Shown: piece after piece, positions 21,491 through 34,237 of the stretch
Layout of the letters: each line of letters opens with the position of its first letter
Numbering within the stretch: the stretch's first letter is position 1
NCBI GenBank assembly: GCA_027922465.2
Contig: BQMF02000062.1
Location: 806,001 to 870,000 of the forward strand
Length of the DNA stretch: 64,000 bases
Source: Turritopsis dohrnii
Lineage: Eukaryota; Cnidaria; Hydrozoa; Anthoathecata; Oceaniidae
Reading direction: 5' to 3'
Made by a program: the position numbers and the translations under genes
The notes under the pieces: generated by a model
Database searches by the model: none
Seen by the model: the letters and a program-made list of their open reading frames with translations, nothing else
Told to the model about the DNA's origin: nothing

Positions 21491-24400
21491 CTATACTGTC
21501 CGTCTCCGTCTTTCATCCTCGTCATAATAATCATCGCTACCCTCACTGTCGTCTTGATTATCCGGCGCGTCATTGTCAACACTATCTTCATCGTATTCCT
21601 GTCGTTCGACGTCGCTTTTTCGATTGCTCGACAGTTCCTCGTCGTTGTCATAATCGGAGTTAAAACTCTGCGGTGAAGCTCTTCTTAAATCACTCTGAGA
21701 ATATTCTTCACTTTGCTCGTCATCTTTTGAGTACGGTAGCGTTTGATCACTTAAATAAGAGTCTAGTTTATCGCTAGGATACTGATTGTCCGTAAGTTGA
21801 TCGCGGGCAGCCATAAGTTGATCGCGGGCAGTTAAATCTTCATTCTGGCCATCAGAACCTTGCATTTCATCCATGAACTTTTGCTGCTTAGCAACAGCTT
21901 TTGCAAACATGTTTTGCAAGCCATCTTGAGTGACTTCTTTGAGTTTCATTAGGTCGTCATTAACCTCTTCTTGTTGTAGGTTAAGTAACACATTCGCTTG
22001 TTGTTGACGGACTTTACGATCGCCTGACTCAATGACACTAGCTATAGTGTTATCGTCACTTGACGGTGTATTTTTCAATGACGTATGTTGCCGAAAATGT
22101 CTTCTTTTGTGGTGAAGTTTTCTGATTGAGTTTTCGTCTCTGCCTTGATCTTCCATACCTCCATTGTAGTCGTCGCCATCTTGCTTGTTTTTGGCGGTTG
22201 TTTGATCATCATCACTCTCGTCTAAGAAAACAAATTATCAAATACGTTTTCTCATCAAAAAGTTCGAGAACATTTTAATGTGATAAGAAGTATGAAAAGA
22301 TACCTTCGTTATCTTCAAGTTCTTCCTTTTCTTCGTTACTTTCACGATCTTTCTTTGCATCAAGCTGTTTAGTTCGCATCTTGATGTTTTTGTCCTTTCG
22401 CTGCGTATCACCAGCATTCTCCATCTTTTCATCGTCGTTGTCTTTGTGGTTTCCGACAAGCTCATTGAATATCGCAGCTTTCCCTTTTTTCTTCGCTTTC
22501 ACCGTCGTTTCCGACTTGTCGGTGTTGTGAATCATACCGTCAATCTGATTCTCGATGTCATTTATCATAGCAAGAGTCTCCTTTATTTTCTTTTGTCTTT
22601 TAAGTTGACGATCATTCATTGCTTTGCCTTTGTTCTCCAGCTTTTGCTTATTCTCCACCTCAGAGAAATAAGAATTGAGCAAGTTGTTTTTAGCCTCTGC
22701 ACTTTTTTCCGGTTTCTGATGACTTTGTTTTTGTTGAGATATCTCCTCGTCAATTCTCTCATTTTCTTCTTCTGCTATGTTCCGATTTTGCTCTTTGATC
22801 TTCTGCCACTTTTTCTTGATTCCTTTAAAGTCTGCATTTTCTTTGCTTTTAGCCAGTTTGTGTTTACGAAAATTTGGTTCCTTTGCAGTAGGATAAATCG
22901 GCGATGCCGTCTCGCTAATGGCGTCAGACACTTGTTCTCCTGGAATGGGTTGATCTTTAGACTTGCTGAGAGATGTTATATCGGCATTTGCGAAATAGCG
23001 GTTTTTCTCCTTTTCACCTCCTTCTGTATGAAAGCGTTTCTTTTCACCATACTCCTCATCTATTGCTTCGTTCGTGAAATTAGATACCATCTGTGATTTG
23101 ACTTTTTGATTCAGGGAACCTTCCAAATCAGTTTTTAATGCATTTATCTCCTGTTGGTCGTGAGCATTCATTTCTCGCATAATATCGCCTTTGGTTTCGG
23201 CTTCATCAACACTTGGAGGACTGGCTTCTTTTTCGTTTAAGGAAAATGCATCGTTATAATCTGCCATTAATTTTGCGATTTCATTGTTATCACCCTTAAC
23301 GGGTTTTATAACAGAATTCGCTGCATCTGCATCGACATCTTGCTGTGCTAAATCACTGATGTTTTTGAAAGAATTCTTGATGTTTAAAGGCATGCTGGCT
23401 TGTTCGTCATTTAACGCTGTACCAATAGAATCTGTAATTAAATTCTGAAGTTCACTGTTTTCCGATACTTCGGCAGCTTTCACGATGTTCTTTATTTTCT
23501 CTTCGATTGCTTTTTTCGTCGGCGACATTTTATCCATTTTATGTTTTTGATATTCAGCTCTTTCTTTCTGTAAGATCTTACTTAGAAATCCTGATTTCGA
23601 CATTTTGATGTCTTGCTTTGTTTTTAAGTCTGGAAAGAAACCTGTCCCAGTATCGAACCAATCCCCGTTCACCGTATCATGATTTGTGTATGGCTTAAAT
23701 GACGGTTCCTCGTAGTTCGATTCTTCGACTTTAGTATCCATGGTATCGCCGTCAAAACGGTCTGTATAGACGGCTTCAATTTCCTTTGGCGTGTGTAGCT
23801 TCTCTCCGGCTTTATCGTTCTCTGGTTTTGACGTGCTGTTATCTTTAAACATAACCTGGTCAGACGTCGATGTAGATTTGCTGCCATTCAACATGAAGTT
23901 CGTATCAACTAATTCAGATGTTGAATTCAACGTGATTGGGTTAGTTGGATGTTTCTCAACGTTTTTTATGGTAGGAACAGCTTTTTGAATCATAGCTAAA
24001 GTTGGTTCCGGATTCCCTGGTGGTTTTGTCGTTTTCTCCAATTTTCTCTGTTTTTCAGTTGGTGTTTCAATTTGTTTAATAAGTGGTTTAACTAAAGAGT
24101 CGTTTTTAGTTTGGGTTTCCGTGAGATTTTTGTTTTCTTTAGCATGCATCGCCACTGTTGGAAGTGGTACTTCTTCATCGTTCAGAATTTGAAGATGGTG
24201 GTGTTCGGTTTTGTCAACTTTTTGCAGACGCTGTGTTGGTTTTATGAGAATTGTTTTTGTAGGCGACAATCTTTCCATCGTATTACCAATCGCCTTTGCC
24301 TCTTTAGATTTGGAAGACTCGTCAATCGGGTATATAGACTTTGTCGTTAAAGGTACTGATAATGTGTGATTAACGAATGCTTTACTTTTCGGCGCTTGAA

Positions 24401-27400
24401 TCATTTCAATCTCCTTTAATATGCCTGTCGTATTTCTTAGATGGCTATTTCGGTTACTTTTTGAGTTATAGAAGATCGATGAAACGTCATTATCAAACAG
24501 AATGTTGTCTTCATTTCCATGTATTTTCTCTCTAGCTTTCTCTTCTTGTGCCTCGTGTTCAATTTCTTTTTTGACTTGTTCAAGCTTTGTTGTCTTTGTT
24601 CGTGTCACGCCTCTCTCCTTTGTGCTATCTGCATCTTTACCATCCTCATCCTCCGCAATCTCAATAGCGAAGAAGGCATTCTTTCGTTTGTCTCCATTTT
24701 CTTCATCATTCATGATCTTATTAACGATGCGACTTTTACTATCAGCTGTCTTTGATTGATTCTGTGCTTCCATCTGCCCCAGCATACTACTTAAACCTAC
24801 AGTCTCATTTTTTGACGTGCTGTTGGAGGATGTATTATTCAAGGTGACGGTATCATTGTCAGGATTTAAGGTTTCAAATGTCTCCTGTAGCTCGTGCATT
24901 TCTTTCATGCTCGTATTTGATGTTTGATTACTAGATAACGCTTTGGGATGATGTTTATGAACATAATATGGAACACTAGATTTGGCCATTGCTGCTAATA
25001 ACGCTAATTTATAACGGTTAAATTTTCGTTTATCACTACTCAAGGTATTGTTCGTGGTATTGCTAACATCTGAACTTTGAATAGACAGATTTTGATCAGT
25101 CGAGTTTTCCACTTTTCTCGTGCTGTTCTCTTTTCCATTATCTATGTTCCCAACACTTGATGCCGTCGAATTATGACGAGCGTCGTGTGCAGTATTTGTC
25201 TGAAAAGGATTGGCGAACGTCATATTGCGTCTAAAAAGCATGGGTTGGTTTCGCTGATAAATGCTTCCGTACCTAGCAACACCAAGAGGATGCCAGGTGA
25301 ACATGTTAGTTTTTAGTGGCATCAAGTATGTGCGCCTTCCAGCCGGAAAAGCAAAAGATGCACGCCTTGCGGGCGGAAAACTCCTCTTGTTCCCACTCAC
25401 TGTTTTAATAAACTTCTTAGGGGATTGCTCTTCGTCTTTGATTAATTTCACTGGTGCGACGATTCTCCGATGGGCCTTTGTTCTTTTAACAGGTGATCCC
25501 TTCCCTTTGATGTCTTCTGGACTGGATGGTACCTTGTTTCTTTCGTAGAATAGGGGAGCATGTTGCTGATATATTTGTGGATAATTTGCAGAATATCCTG
25601 GAACCATACTTTTTACAGTGAATTGCCTTTGGGATGGTACTTGGCTCTTATAAAAGTACCCAGATTTTTGAGCATTGAGTAGAGGCTGATTGTATCTGGC
25701 AAGCGGCTGGTACCAACGGCGATAAAACTGGTACTGGGACTCGGTTGGGTAGACAAGCTTCCAGTAATACCGCTGTGGAGGATTGAAATACCTTCTTTGA
25801 TTTTGGTTGATGGTGTTTGACGAGGATAATGATGAATAATGATTCGTAGATAACCTCTTACTGTTCTCTTGCAAAGCTGGGATGAAGCTTTTTTTGGATG
25901 GGTAGTAAAACTCCAGTGGCTTGTTGTTCGAATTTTCGGTAAGTTTGTAAGGCATATAGTCTTCGTACATTGTCGGCCCTCTAACCAGAAATCGTTTTTC
26001 CAAGTTTTTCGATTGGCTTTGTTGTTCTTGGATGTTTCGGGTTTTTTCGGGATAATCGGAGATTTCATCAAAAACTGTGTATCGCTTTTCCAAATCTTCA
26101 ATGCTTCGTCGTGATCTCACTTTCTGTTTTTTATTTGCAGGTCCACCTGCGCACATGTTTTCACAATCGGACATGCATGAGTCAATATTAGCCTGAGCTG
26201 CACATATGGAATCACACTCACATATACTCCTTCTTGGTCGACTATGTTTTCTTCCATTTACTCTCCTCCGTACGAGTGGAGAAGGTATTTTAGCGCGTTT
26301 ATCATCGTGAAGTTGGATCGTCCTTGAGAAACTTATCTTCGGTTCGAATTGGTAACGATTCGTGTTGTAGTTTGCATTTTCGTCATCGTGAATGACGACA
26401 GGATCTGTCGGAGAATGGGGCGTGAAAAAGTAAGATTTCATTGGAGATCTTTTCACGCCCGTGACTGGAATTCCTTCGTACCATTCATCAGGGTGTTGAT
26501 GTTCAGTCGCCCATACCTGATACCTTTCCTTCTGGCTTTCATCTTCATCCGTATATTCTCTTAGGAAGTTGTCCAGTGTTTTCAGCTTACTTCGGTAGTT
26601 GTTCTCCTGTAGCGCGCTGATGGTTCTCATAATGTTTTTCTTCTCCACAACTCGATCTGCATAGTCGTCATACGGTTCTGATGCCGCCACTGTTTTCTTT
26701 TGCGCGCCGCCATTTTGGTCTTGTTCGTCGTTATTCTGGTGTTGCTTGTCATGATTTTGTAGCGTGCCTGAAGATTGTAAAGCGGCAGCGGCTTCGTCAA
26801 GCTTGTCAATTTCTGCTTGTATCTTTTCTAATGATACCGATGATGAATATTTTGATTTGTGTGACTCGACGTCATTCTGATGTGACGAGCTGTTAAATAA
26901 TGTCTCCTTGAGTAACTCGTCCTCGGTTTTGTTCCCTGCTGCTTTGGTGACATTTAACAAACTCAAAGATGAATTGTGTCTCGAATCAAAAGAAACTTCT
27001 TCGACATAATTTGAATCTTTTGTAGTTAGATTTTGGTTCTTTCCACTCGAGTTCCACTTTCCACTCGAGGAATTCGTGTTGATGCCAGTAGCATTGTTTA
27101 TTCCTGCATTTGTTTTGTTTTGAAACGCCACGTTAGAACTGACTGGTTTCCTAGCAACTGCTTCTAATGATTGAGTTTCCTTGCTTTCTTTTAGTCTGGT
27201 GAATTTCTCTGCAATAGAACTTTCACTGATATTGTTGCGCAAATCTTTATTCATTGCGTCATTGTTTGATGGCTTTGTCGAATTATCTTCCAGAAAATCC
27301 TTTCCAACGTGTATTTCCGTAATGGTTTTCTTCTGTGCATTGTCGTCGTCATAAGCAATTTCTACAACGTCTGGTACGTCATCTTTGTCTAAAAAATCCG

Positions 27401-30400
27401 ACAAATAGTCGATGTAAAATATCTATCAGAGGAATGTTATCTGTTAGATTGAGACAGTTCTACAGAGAGAACAAAAGAAGAAGAAGAAGAAGAAGAAGAA
27501 GAAGAAGAACTCAAGACGTTGAGAAATACCTTGTCCTTTTAGTAATTTTGAGCTGGGCGTTTCCAAAGATAAAACTGGATTTGAACGCTCTAAAGACCCA
27601 TGAGTTCCCAAAACACTATCTTCATTTGTTGACTTCATGTAATGAGATATTTTTTGATCATTTCCAATTTCTCTTGCAATGCCTGATGTGACAGTTTTGG
27701 ACTGACTGGAATCTAAAAGATATTTCAATCAGTAACGAAAAGTGTTACAATTTCATGTGAAGTGATGCCGAACTGAAATCGGTTTGCAAAAGATATTTAT
27801 TGTCCCCACAGCGAGCGTAAGAGAGGCGAATAGCAGTTTCCAATTTTGTTCATCATCATCATCATCCTCCAACTTTACGTGTTACTGTTATAAGCTGATT
27901 TTGCTTTTTTTACCGTTTCAAAGCATGGTACTATAGATGGAAGACAGAATGTTTTTAGCATGTTTTTCCAAATTTATCATGCTGTGTTATTTATGCTAAA
28001 ACTGCTTAGACATTTTTCATGTTACTTTTGTGTTGTTTTAGTGAAGAGAACGAAAAGGATTTTGAAGCTCAGCTTGAATTCCGAAATTTTACAAACCATG
28101 TATTTGTATATGTTTTAGCTCTAAATCTTACATTCAATAAATTTTTTTCAATTCACAGATTTTTGACGGATCTTTCCTCAAAAGATACACTTTTGGAATA
28201 CACGTAACTGGATTTCTATGTATGCAAGAAAGCCATATTACAAATTGTTGTCCTTCGTGTTTTTCTGTCCAAACCCTAGTGTGATCATGATAAATAAAAA
28301 AAAGAGATGACAAGAAGTAACAAAGTTTTGTGCAGATTTTCAGCTTAGATTTAGATTTAAGTTTAGATTTATTTGGTTTGCATATTCCAAGTTAATTTTG
28401 ACCCCTACGCTACGTACTATACCACAAGGTTACACTACTCCTTAAACTATTCGTTGTATTGTAAAACTTTCCCATTTCCAGGGGCATTCATCATAGTGAG
28501 AACTACTTGCTAGTATATACCTTTAGGATCATTCGTTTCTGCCGTGACGAGAACATTCGTGTATTCGTCGGGATTATCAATCGGATGTAGAGCTATCGTC
28601 TTTTTGCCGTTCAATAAAATCGTTCGTCCACGTCCACTTTCATCAACGCCGTGGAATTGTACAGTCTTCACGTATTTATATTTGAACATGATCTTCAGTT
28701 TGAAGATGTCAGATCCAAGTACGTATCCTTCAGGTTTGATGCTAGATATGATGCGAACGTCACTCGAGGTGCCGACTTCATTTTTCATGTGAAGTGTAAT
28801 GTATTGCTGGTTTCTCTCCATTTTCTCTGCAATATAAAGAAAGAACAAGAAATAATTTCATTGCATTCTTTGCAACTATCTATATCACATTACTTGTTTA
28901 TCAAAAGCTGTTTGCAGAGAAGAACATAACAATTTTACCCTCTTTAGGTGCAGTTTCTGCGTTTGGATCACTGGTCGTATCAGTTTTATTTGCGTTATTG
29001 GGCAAACTAGCTGTAGGGTTACTAAGCGAACTTCCTGTAGGGTTTGAAGCAGTGCTTGCGATAGGACTGGCGTTTGAACCCGTATCTGAATTACCGGGAT
29101 TGCTGGGAGTTTCAGTTTGATTAGGATCAGTATTGATGCGAGCAAGCAACTTTTCCTTTGCATATGGATCTGTATTTATCCGTGAAAGTAATTTCTCTTT
29201 CATTGGATTCTCCTGAACTGAAGTAGAAGTGGCGGGTGGCTGACTATTGTCTAATGTTGTATTAGGGTCAGTGTTAATACGAGCCAATAGTTTTGCTTTC
29301 TCCATTGACATTTGTCCATTGATAGTTGAAGAACTATCAGTATTTATACGTTCAGGATCAGTGTTTATACGTTCCAGCAGTTTTGCTTTCTCCGGAGAAG
29401 GTTGTTGTCCCCCATTATCTGTTGAAGCTGTGTCAGGATCAGTATTAATACGTTTCAAAAGCTTTGCTTTGAGAGAACTTTCTAGGTCTCCAATCCCGCT
29501 CATCGATGAGTTACTCAAAGAACTTAAAGGCTTAACTATTTGGTCAGAATTGGAATTTTTACGAGAAAGTAATTTCTCTTGAGGAGGCACTAAAGGATCT
29601 CCGGAATGTTGATTGACTCGAGATTCATCGGAAACATCGGGATTTGATTCGGATTTCGGTTCTTCTTTAAGAGGTTGACGTTCACCGTTTACACGTTCAA
29701 CGTTCAAGCGTGTCTTCAAAGCATCTTTGTTTTCTTCCATTTCTCCGTTATTATGATACGATTTCGAGTTTTCATTTTCTGCATGTTTTTCTATAATAAC
29801 AATATTACACAAATATCGAGAACGATGAAAAAACATTGAAAATTCCAACAACCAAATTCTTAAAATATATAAGACTATTCTAATAAGATATAACGTTAAA
29901 CTAACGTTAATCTAACGTTATTTCGGAAAACTAACGTTACTGCAACGTTTAAGTGACGTTGTGTGCTGCTTCCGTTTTGATCTCTGTCTGAGAGCTTGTT
30001 ATGAAGATTGTGACGCAAGATAAGGGAAGGTAGAATGGTGATTGTCAACAATTTTGAATTCCAAGTTTTCACTTACTAGCATCTAATTCAACAGCGTAGT
30101 GGCCTAACGCCGTCAAAACGTCTGTTGTGTGGTTGTCAGCATTATTTGTAGAATGATGCGCTAGATCATTTAAAACATCAGGCAGCACTTCTAAATTAGG
30201 TCTGTCTTTATTCCACTGTTTTTCTTTACCTTCTACTTTTATCGTTGGTTTTTCCTCCTTTAATGGAATGGCATGTCAATTAGCTTTTCATTAATCACTA
30301 AGGGAATCCACCTCAAGAATATTTTGTTATTATAAAAAAACGAGAAATTCATACCGAGTAACAGTAGTCTTTGCAACTTGGTTCGAAAGCGTTCATGTCA

Positions 30401-33400
30401 AGTTCGTCTGGCACAATGTAATATGCGCAGTTCTCAGAACGTTTATTTACAGCTACATCTGCCGCACTTGGAGAATGACAAATGTATTCGTCGTTGGAAT
30501 TAAACATTTTGATACCGTACGACGACGGATTAATATTGTCGGCACTTTCCAAACCAAATGAACTCAATGTGGCTACAAGAAAGAAGAAAGGTGAAAATAA
30601 ATGGAATATATTAAAATATTATAACGCTAAGCTTACGCTGTGAGGTTCGCAACTGCATCGATATCTTCTTAGCATTTATTGTCAGGTGTCAAAAAACGTG
30701 GCAAATAGATTATCAAGCGCTGAAATTTTTTGGTTTTGGCCAAATTAACACGTTTTCATTGTGTCGTGTAATAAAAAATATAAAGTGCATAGAATTACTT
30801 CTTGCCAATGCAAACCCTGTGGGCAAATTTGTTGAAAAAACACTGCAAATGGGTGCATTTTTATAGAAATAATACACACTATTTCAAAAAAATGCTGTTC
30901 AAAGCATTGACTTTTTGAAGATTTTTCACGCTGGGAAATTATGGGAGTATTCTTACCAAATTCTTTTGATCCGTCATTCGGAGCAACAATGAATTTTTCT
31001 CCATCTTTCAGTAAAAAGAAACCTTTTTTCCCATCTACTTTAAAGGACACAGCGTCCGGAAAGTTGTTTAATGCCGGTTTCATTAATATGAACTTGGTAG
31101 TTGATTCACGGGGATATAGTTTGATTATTGTATCATCGGCACTTAAGCCATATTTACAAATATGCCCCCCTCGCTTGGAGCATTTAAAGTCTGTTGAATA
31201 TATACGAACTTTCAGACCTGTAAGAATAAACACAGATTAATAAGAATTTTAGATAGTTACAAGATAAACGACTTTTTATTATACACATGTGTTCTGATTT
31301 GGTGACTAATAGAACTGAAGTTGAAGTATTCGGTCATATACCTGAAGATTCTGGCTTTTGTTCTAAAGCAAACAAAAATGAGACGTGAAAAAATACACTA
31401 GTAAAAAAAATTAACAAGAGCACATATTAGTTTGCTGACGTCTGAAACCCAACCCAACCCAACCCAACCCAACCAAACCCAACCAAACTCAATCAGCTTC
31501 AAATATAGATCCATGGCAATCTGCTCAAAAGATGACAGTGACGACTTACCTACGACATTTAAATGCTTGTCGTCTGTTATGTCGTGACTACTCTCGTCAT
31601 TTTTCTTAATTTTCGTTTGTGATACAGACGCTTTCGTCTTTTGTCTAGAGGAGGAATCCTTGTTGTAAGAATAATCTGTACCATCTTCTTTATCTTCTAC
31701 AAGAAATAAAAACATTTTCGTAGAGACAGGAAACTTCATGGAACTTTTTGTTATTATCCAAAGCAAAGTGGGAGAAAGTTATACAGAATTAAATTCTTAA
31801 TTAAATACCTTTGGCTGAATAGAAATATCTGCTTTCCAAAGGGTAATGTTTGGTTCCATCTGGAAAGGTTGCACCTAATTCCACATGAGATGGTCCATCA
31901 ATTCTTTTGTGGATCACTTCCATGTAATACATTTTATCAGAGCTCATAAAAATCCCTGCTGATTTTTGATTTTCATACCTGAAATTATAATGCAATCCCA
32001 TAATTCTTTGTAGCTCTTCAGGATGAAGAAGAAGTAACTTTTACTTTACACTTACCTGTCGTATTGTTTTCGCGCCACTGATTGGCCAGGAAGAACTTCT
32101 GCCAGTTTTCGCAGTCCGGTATTTTCAGCGGGTGTACTTATTGATAGGGCGCTTTCTCCTTGACTTGCTATGAAAAAAAAAACCCTAACTGGTTAAGATG
32201 TTGAGGACAACATGATCAAAACCTGAAAGATCGATTTGCAACCCAGTTAAACTCAAACTACTGCATATGAACAACCGTGAACATCCATCTAGACTAAGAA
32301 TCCACCCCATTATGATTTATTAGATCCAATTTTTCAAATTTATAAAATTTGGATAAAGAGTTCTAGAAATTATTAGAAGAATTTGCTCACTTAAGCCGAA
32401 CAGAAGCAAACCTAAAGCCGGTTTTCCACTAGACCGAATATTCAGCGTGGTGCGGTTATTGTTTTTCTCCACGTGATCACTATTTGAACCATTTGATTGG
32501 CTGGCGGAATATTCCGCGGCGGAAAAGTTGAACTTGATCCGACTTTTCCGCGGACGCTTTCGGCGGAATTTCTTAAAAAAACAAAAGCCGCTAGACTCAA
32601 GCGGAATATTCCGCCTAGTGGAAAACCGGCTTAAATCATCGCATCTTGTCGCATGGCTGTTCAACTTTTTGATGAAAAACAAAATATTTTCTATTTGTAA
32701 TTTTTCATACGAGAGTATTAAATCTATGTAAAGAGGTCTGGGGCCAACTGAAGAGGAGTAACAAATGAGTGATCGCCTTAGCTCAATAGCTTGGTATTAA
32801 AAATCCGAAAATTCCGAAAATTTAAAATTTTCAATATGAAAACAGCCTTACATATTTTGAAAATGTATGTTCCATCTTGCGAAGGCTTGAAGTAGCCGAA
32901 AATCCTTTCCACCGAACTCAGGCCTTCCTCTGGATTGACAAGATCAACTGACGGGATAACATATTGTTCATCTGGATGTGCTGGTATGTCCGCACGCGTT
33001 AAATCATACTTGCCATCATTTACATCTTTGAAAATTTGTTGTGTGAGACCAGGCATGTATGCAGATAACACTAAACGAAAACGGTTTCGAAGTTTAAAAG
33101 AAAATCGGAGAAGCCTTGAAAATTACGCTTTAACGGACCTTACAAACCAGTGCCCTTTTAACAAGACACAGCTCTGCGCCATGGTCACACATGTCTAATT
33201 AAAGAACTAAAACTGTATAGCTTAAATTGCAAGCAAAAAGGGTAAAGCAGAGGAAATAGAAAACCTGTAGTATCTTTTGGATTGAAAGTGGAGATCATCA
33301 GCCCAGTGGTCAAATTTGCTGAAAAGTACTGCGAAGGAGTGTATTTCTATTGAAATATACACACTATTTCAATAAAAGCGCTCTTCATCACATTGACTTC

Positions 33401-34237
33401 TTGACGAATTTTCCCACTGGGAGGTTGAAAATCTCTCTTGTCACCTTAATTCCGGCAAATAATTATTTATAGGTCTGAAGAATATTACCTTCATTTTTTC
33501 TGTTTGTGTGTGTGCGATCTTTACTAGAACCTAACAGTTCTACCGATGCATCATTTATTTGTAAAGGCACTCCTACAGTTTTGGGAACATCATCTCTTTC
33601 TCCGAATACATCTTCATCATCGTTCGCTGAAAAAAAAAAGAAAATGATCATCATGCATATATAAAAAGTACTTCAGATAATCAAAACCAATATGGCAGTT
33701 CCCTTTAGTAAATTATCTCCATGATATTTCATACGACTGCCCATCATCGTTGGTCAAACGCTTTTATTCTTCCATTGACATACTTTTAATGATCATATCA
33801 CGTTGCATTCTGGTAGTTGAATGAGATATTTAAATAAAATGAACTGCCAATTGATCACGTTGTTTTGAATCTTGCTTTTAATAAAAACAACTTCTTTCAT
33901 CACCCCACCGTACGAGGAAATTCTAATACAGCACTCCCAACGCATCTAGCATCCTTCAGCTTGGAGCTAGGACAGCTGCGACTATTGGGACTACTGGGAT
34001 TGAATCAACAGGTCTAATAAGTGGAACATTGTCAGCTAACAAACGTTTCCTGGGCCAGCGAAACAGTTACTGTTAATGAGATGACAGTATTTTAAAGGTA
34101 CAGTGCTATAAATAGAATGTGATTCATGCTGAATTACCTATATTGTTCGTGTCGAACTGTCCTTTAGAATCGCATAATAACGATATGTTAAGAACGTAGA
34201 AGACCAGCAAAAGACCATTGGCTAAATATCTCATCAT
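21491..34237 (-). CDS. Giant secreted protein: PA14-like, AbfB-like, repeats, disordered
   Basis: Fifteen exons, in coding order 34138-34237, 33489-33626, 32852-33070, 32056-32167, 31809-31978, 31550-31696, 31342-31362, 30957-31217, 30355-30572, 30077-30257, 28939-29790, 28521-28826, 27530-27712, 22304-27388, 21491-22221. All junctions are GT-AG and in phase; 8724 bp, 2907 residues. Residues 1-24 are a signal peptide (MMRYLANGLLLVFYVLNI). About 80-247 resemble a PA14 domain (FGYFKPSQDGTYIFKI, KMYYMEVIHKRIDGPSHVEL). About 303-463 have an AbfB/beta-trefoil look (weaker). About 600-740 repeat KLLxRINTDP. An unassigned beta-rich exon follows, then some 1900 residues rich in Lys, Glu, Asn and Ser with many N-glycosylation sequons and a furin-flanked six-cysteine segment near 1353-1395. 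The last 240 residues are very acidic. Extracellular location is inferred from the signal peptide. I know of no named family with this layout; function unknown. Confidence 0.82.
26106..26238 (-). other. Six-cysteine segment between two furin-type sites
   Basis: Within the giant ORF, RPRR|S and RSRR|S lie about 40 residues apart. Between them are six cysteines: CEC, C, C, C, C in the segments SICECDSIC, DSCMSDC and NMC, in an otherwise nearly Cys-free protein. Multibasic R-X-R-R motifs are established furin/proprotein convertase sites. Cleavage would free a disulfide-capable peptide, but release is an inference. More KR/RR dibasics follow (LEKRYT, LEKRFLV, PARRAS, AGRRTY). Confidence 0.6.
27477..27510. 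repeat. (AAG)n microsatellite
   Basis: About eleven AAG units in the intron between the 27530 exon and the large exon, on its minus-strand acceptor side. Confidence 0.9.
27790..28290. repeat. Dispersed repeat, about 500 bp (inverse of 47130-47710)
   Basis: Lies in an intron of the giant gene. It runs from the CCACAGCGAGCGTAAGAGAG end, through a (CAT)n run and TTGTGTTGTTTTAGTGAAGAG, to CCCTAGTGTGATCATG. The same landmarks occur in reverse order and complement at 47130-47710. A short frame (AAGGATTTTGAAGCTCAGC) is shared but not obviously coding. Probably a transposon copy of unknown class. Confidence 0.7.
29120..29585 (-). repeat. Coding repeats KLLxRINTDP in the giant gene
   Basis: Five copies of a unit ending RINTDP (LKAKLLKRINTDP, EKAKLLERINTDP, EKAKLLARINTDP, MKEKLLSRINTDP, AKEKLLARINTDP), one extra RINTDS and one degenerate unit (PQEKLLSRKNSNS). 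Spacers vary and are Ser/Thr/Pro/Asn-rich. The conserved core against variable spacers implies selection on the core. Confidence 0.9.
30815..30935. mobile_element. CCCAGTGGG-family MITE, copy 4
   Basis: Starts CCCTGTGGGCAAATTTG and ends TTTTTCACGCTGGG, with the family centre TTTTTATAGAAATAATACAC. It sits in an intron of the giant gene only about 21 bp from the splice donor of the exon ending at 30957. Confidence 0.8.
31441..31490. repeat. (AACCC)n-like simple repeat
   Basis: Short run of AACCC/AACCA pentamers in an intron of the giant gene. Confidence 0.8.
32417..32630. mobile_element. MITE with GCCGGTTTTCCACTAG ends
   Basis: Perfect 16-bp terminal inverted repeats (GCCGGTTTTCCACTAG and its complement) enclose about 180 bp with further internal inverted motifs (GCGGAATATTCCGC, twice). 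It is in the intron between exons 32852 and 32167 of the giant gene. No coding capacity; superfamily not determined because no clear target duplication is visible. Confidence 0.85.
33302..33421. mobile_element. CCCAGTGGG-family MITE, best-preserved copy
   Basis: 120 bp from CCCAGTGGTCAAATTTGC to TTTTCCCACTGGG, nearly palindromic over its length, in an intron of the giant gene. This copy defines the family ends. Confidence 0.85.

Noticed and set aside
22446..23096. 216-codon plus-strand ORF rich in Phe and Leu
   Set aside because: It is the antisense shadow of the Lys/Glu-rich exon of the giant gene (AAR/GAR read in reverse gives TTY/CTY).
27389..27404. Start codon of the giant ORF at MSDFLDK
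   Set aside because: These codons include a polypyrimidine acceptor (TTTTTTAG); the exon starts at 27388 and joins upstream exons in phase.
31441..31490. Interstitial telomere repeat
   Set aside because: The unit is a mixed AACCC/AACCA pentamer, not the TTAGGG-type hexamer expected for animals, and the run is only about 50 bp.
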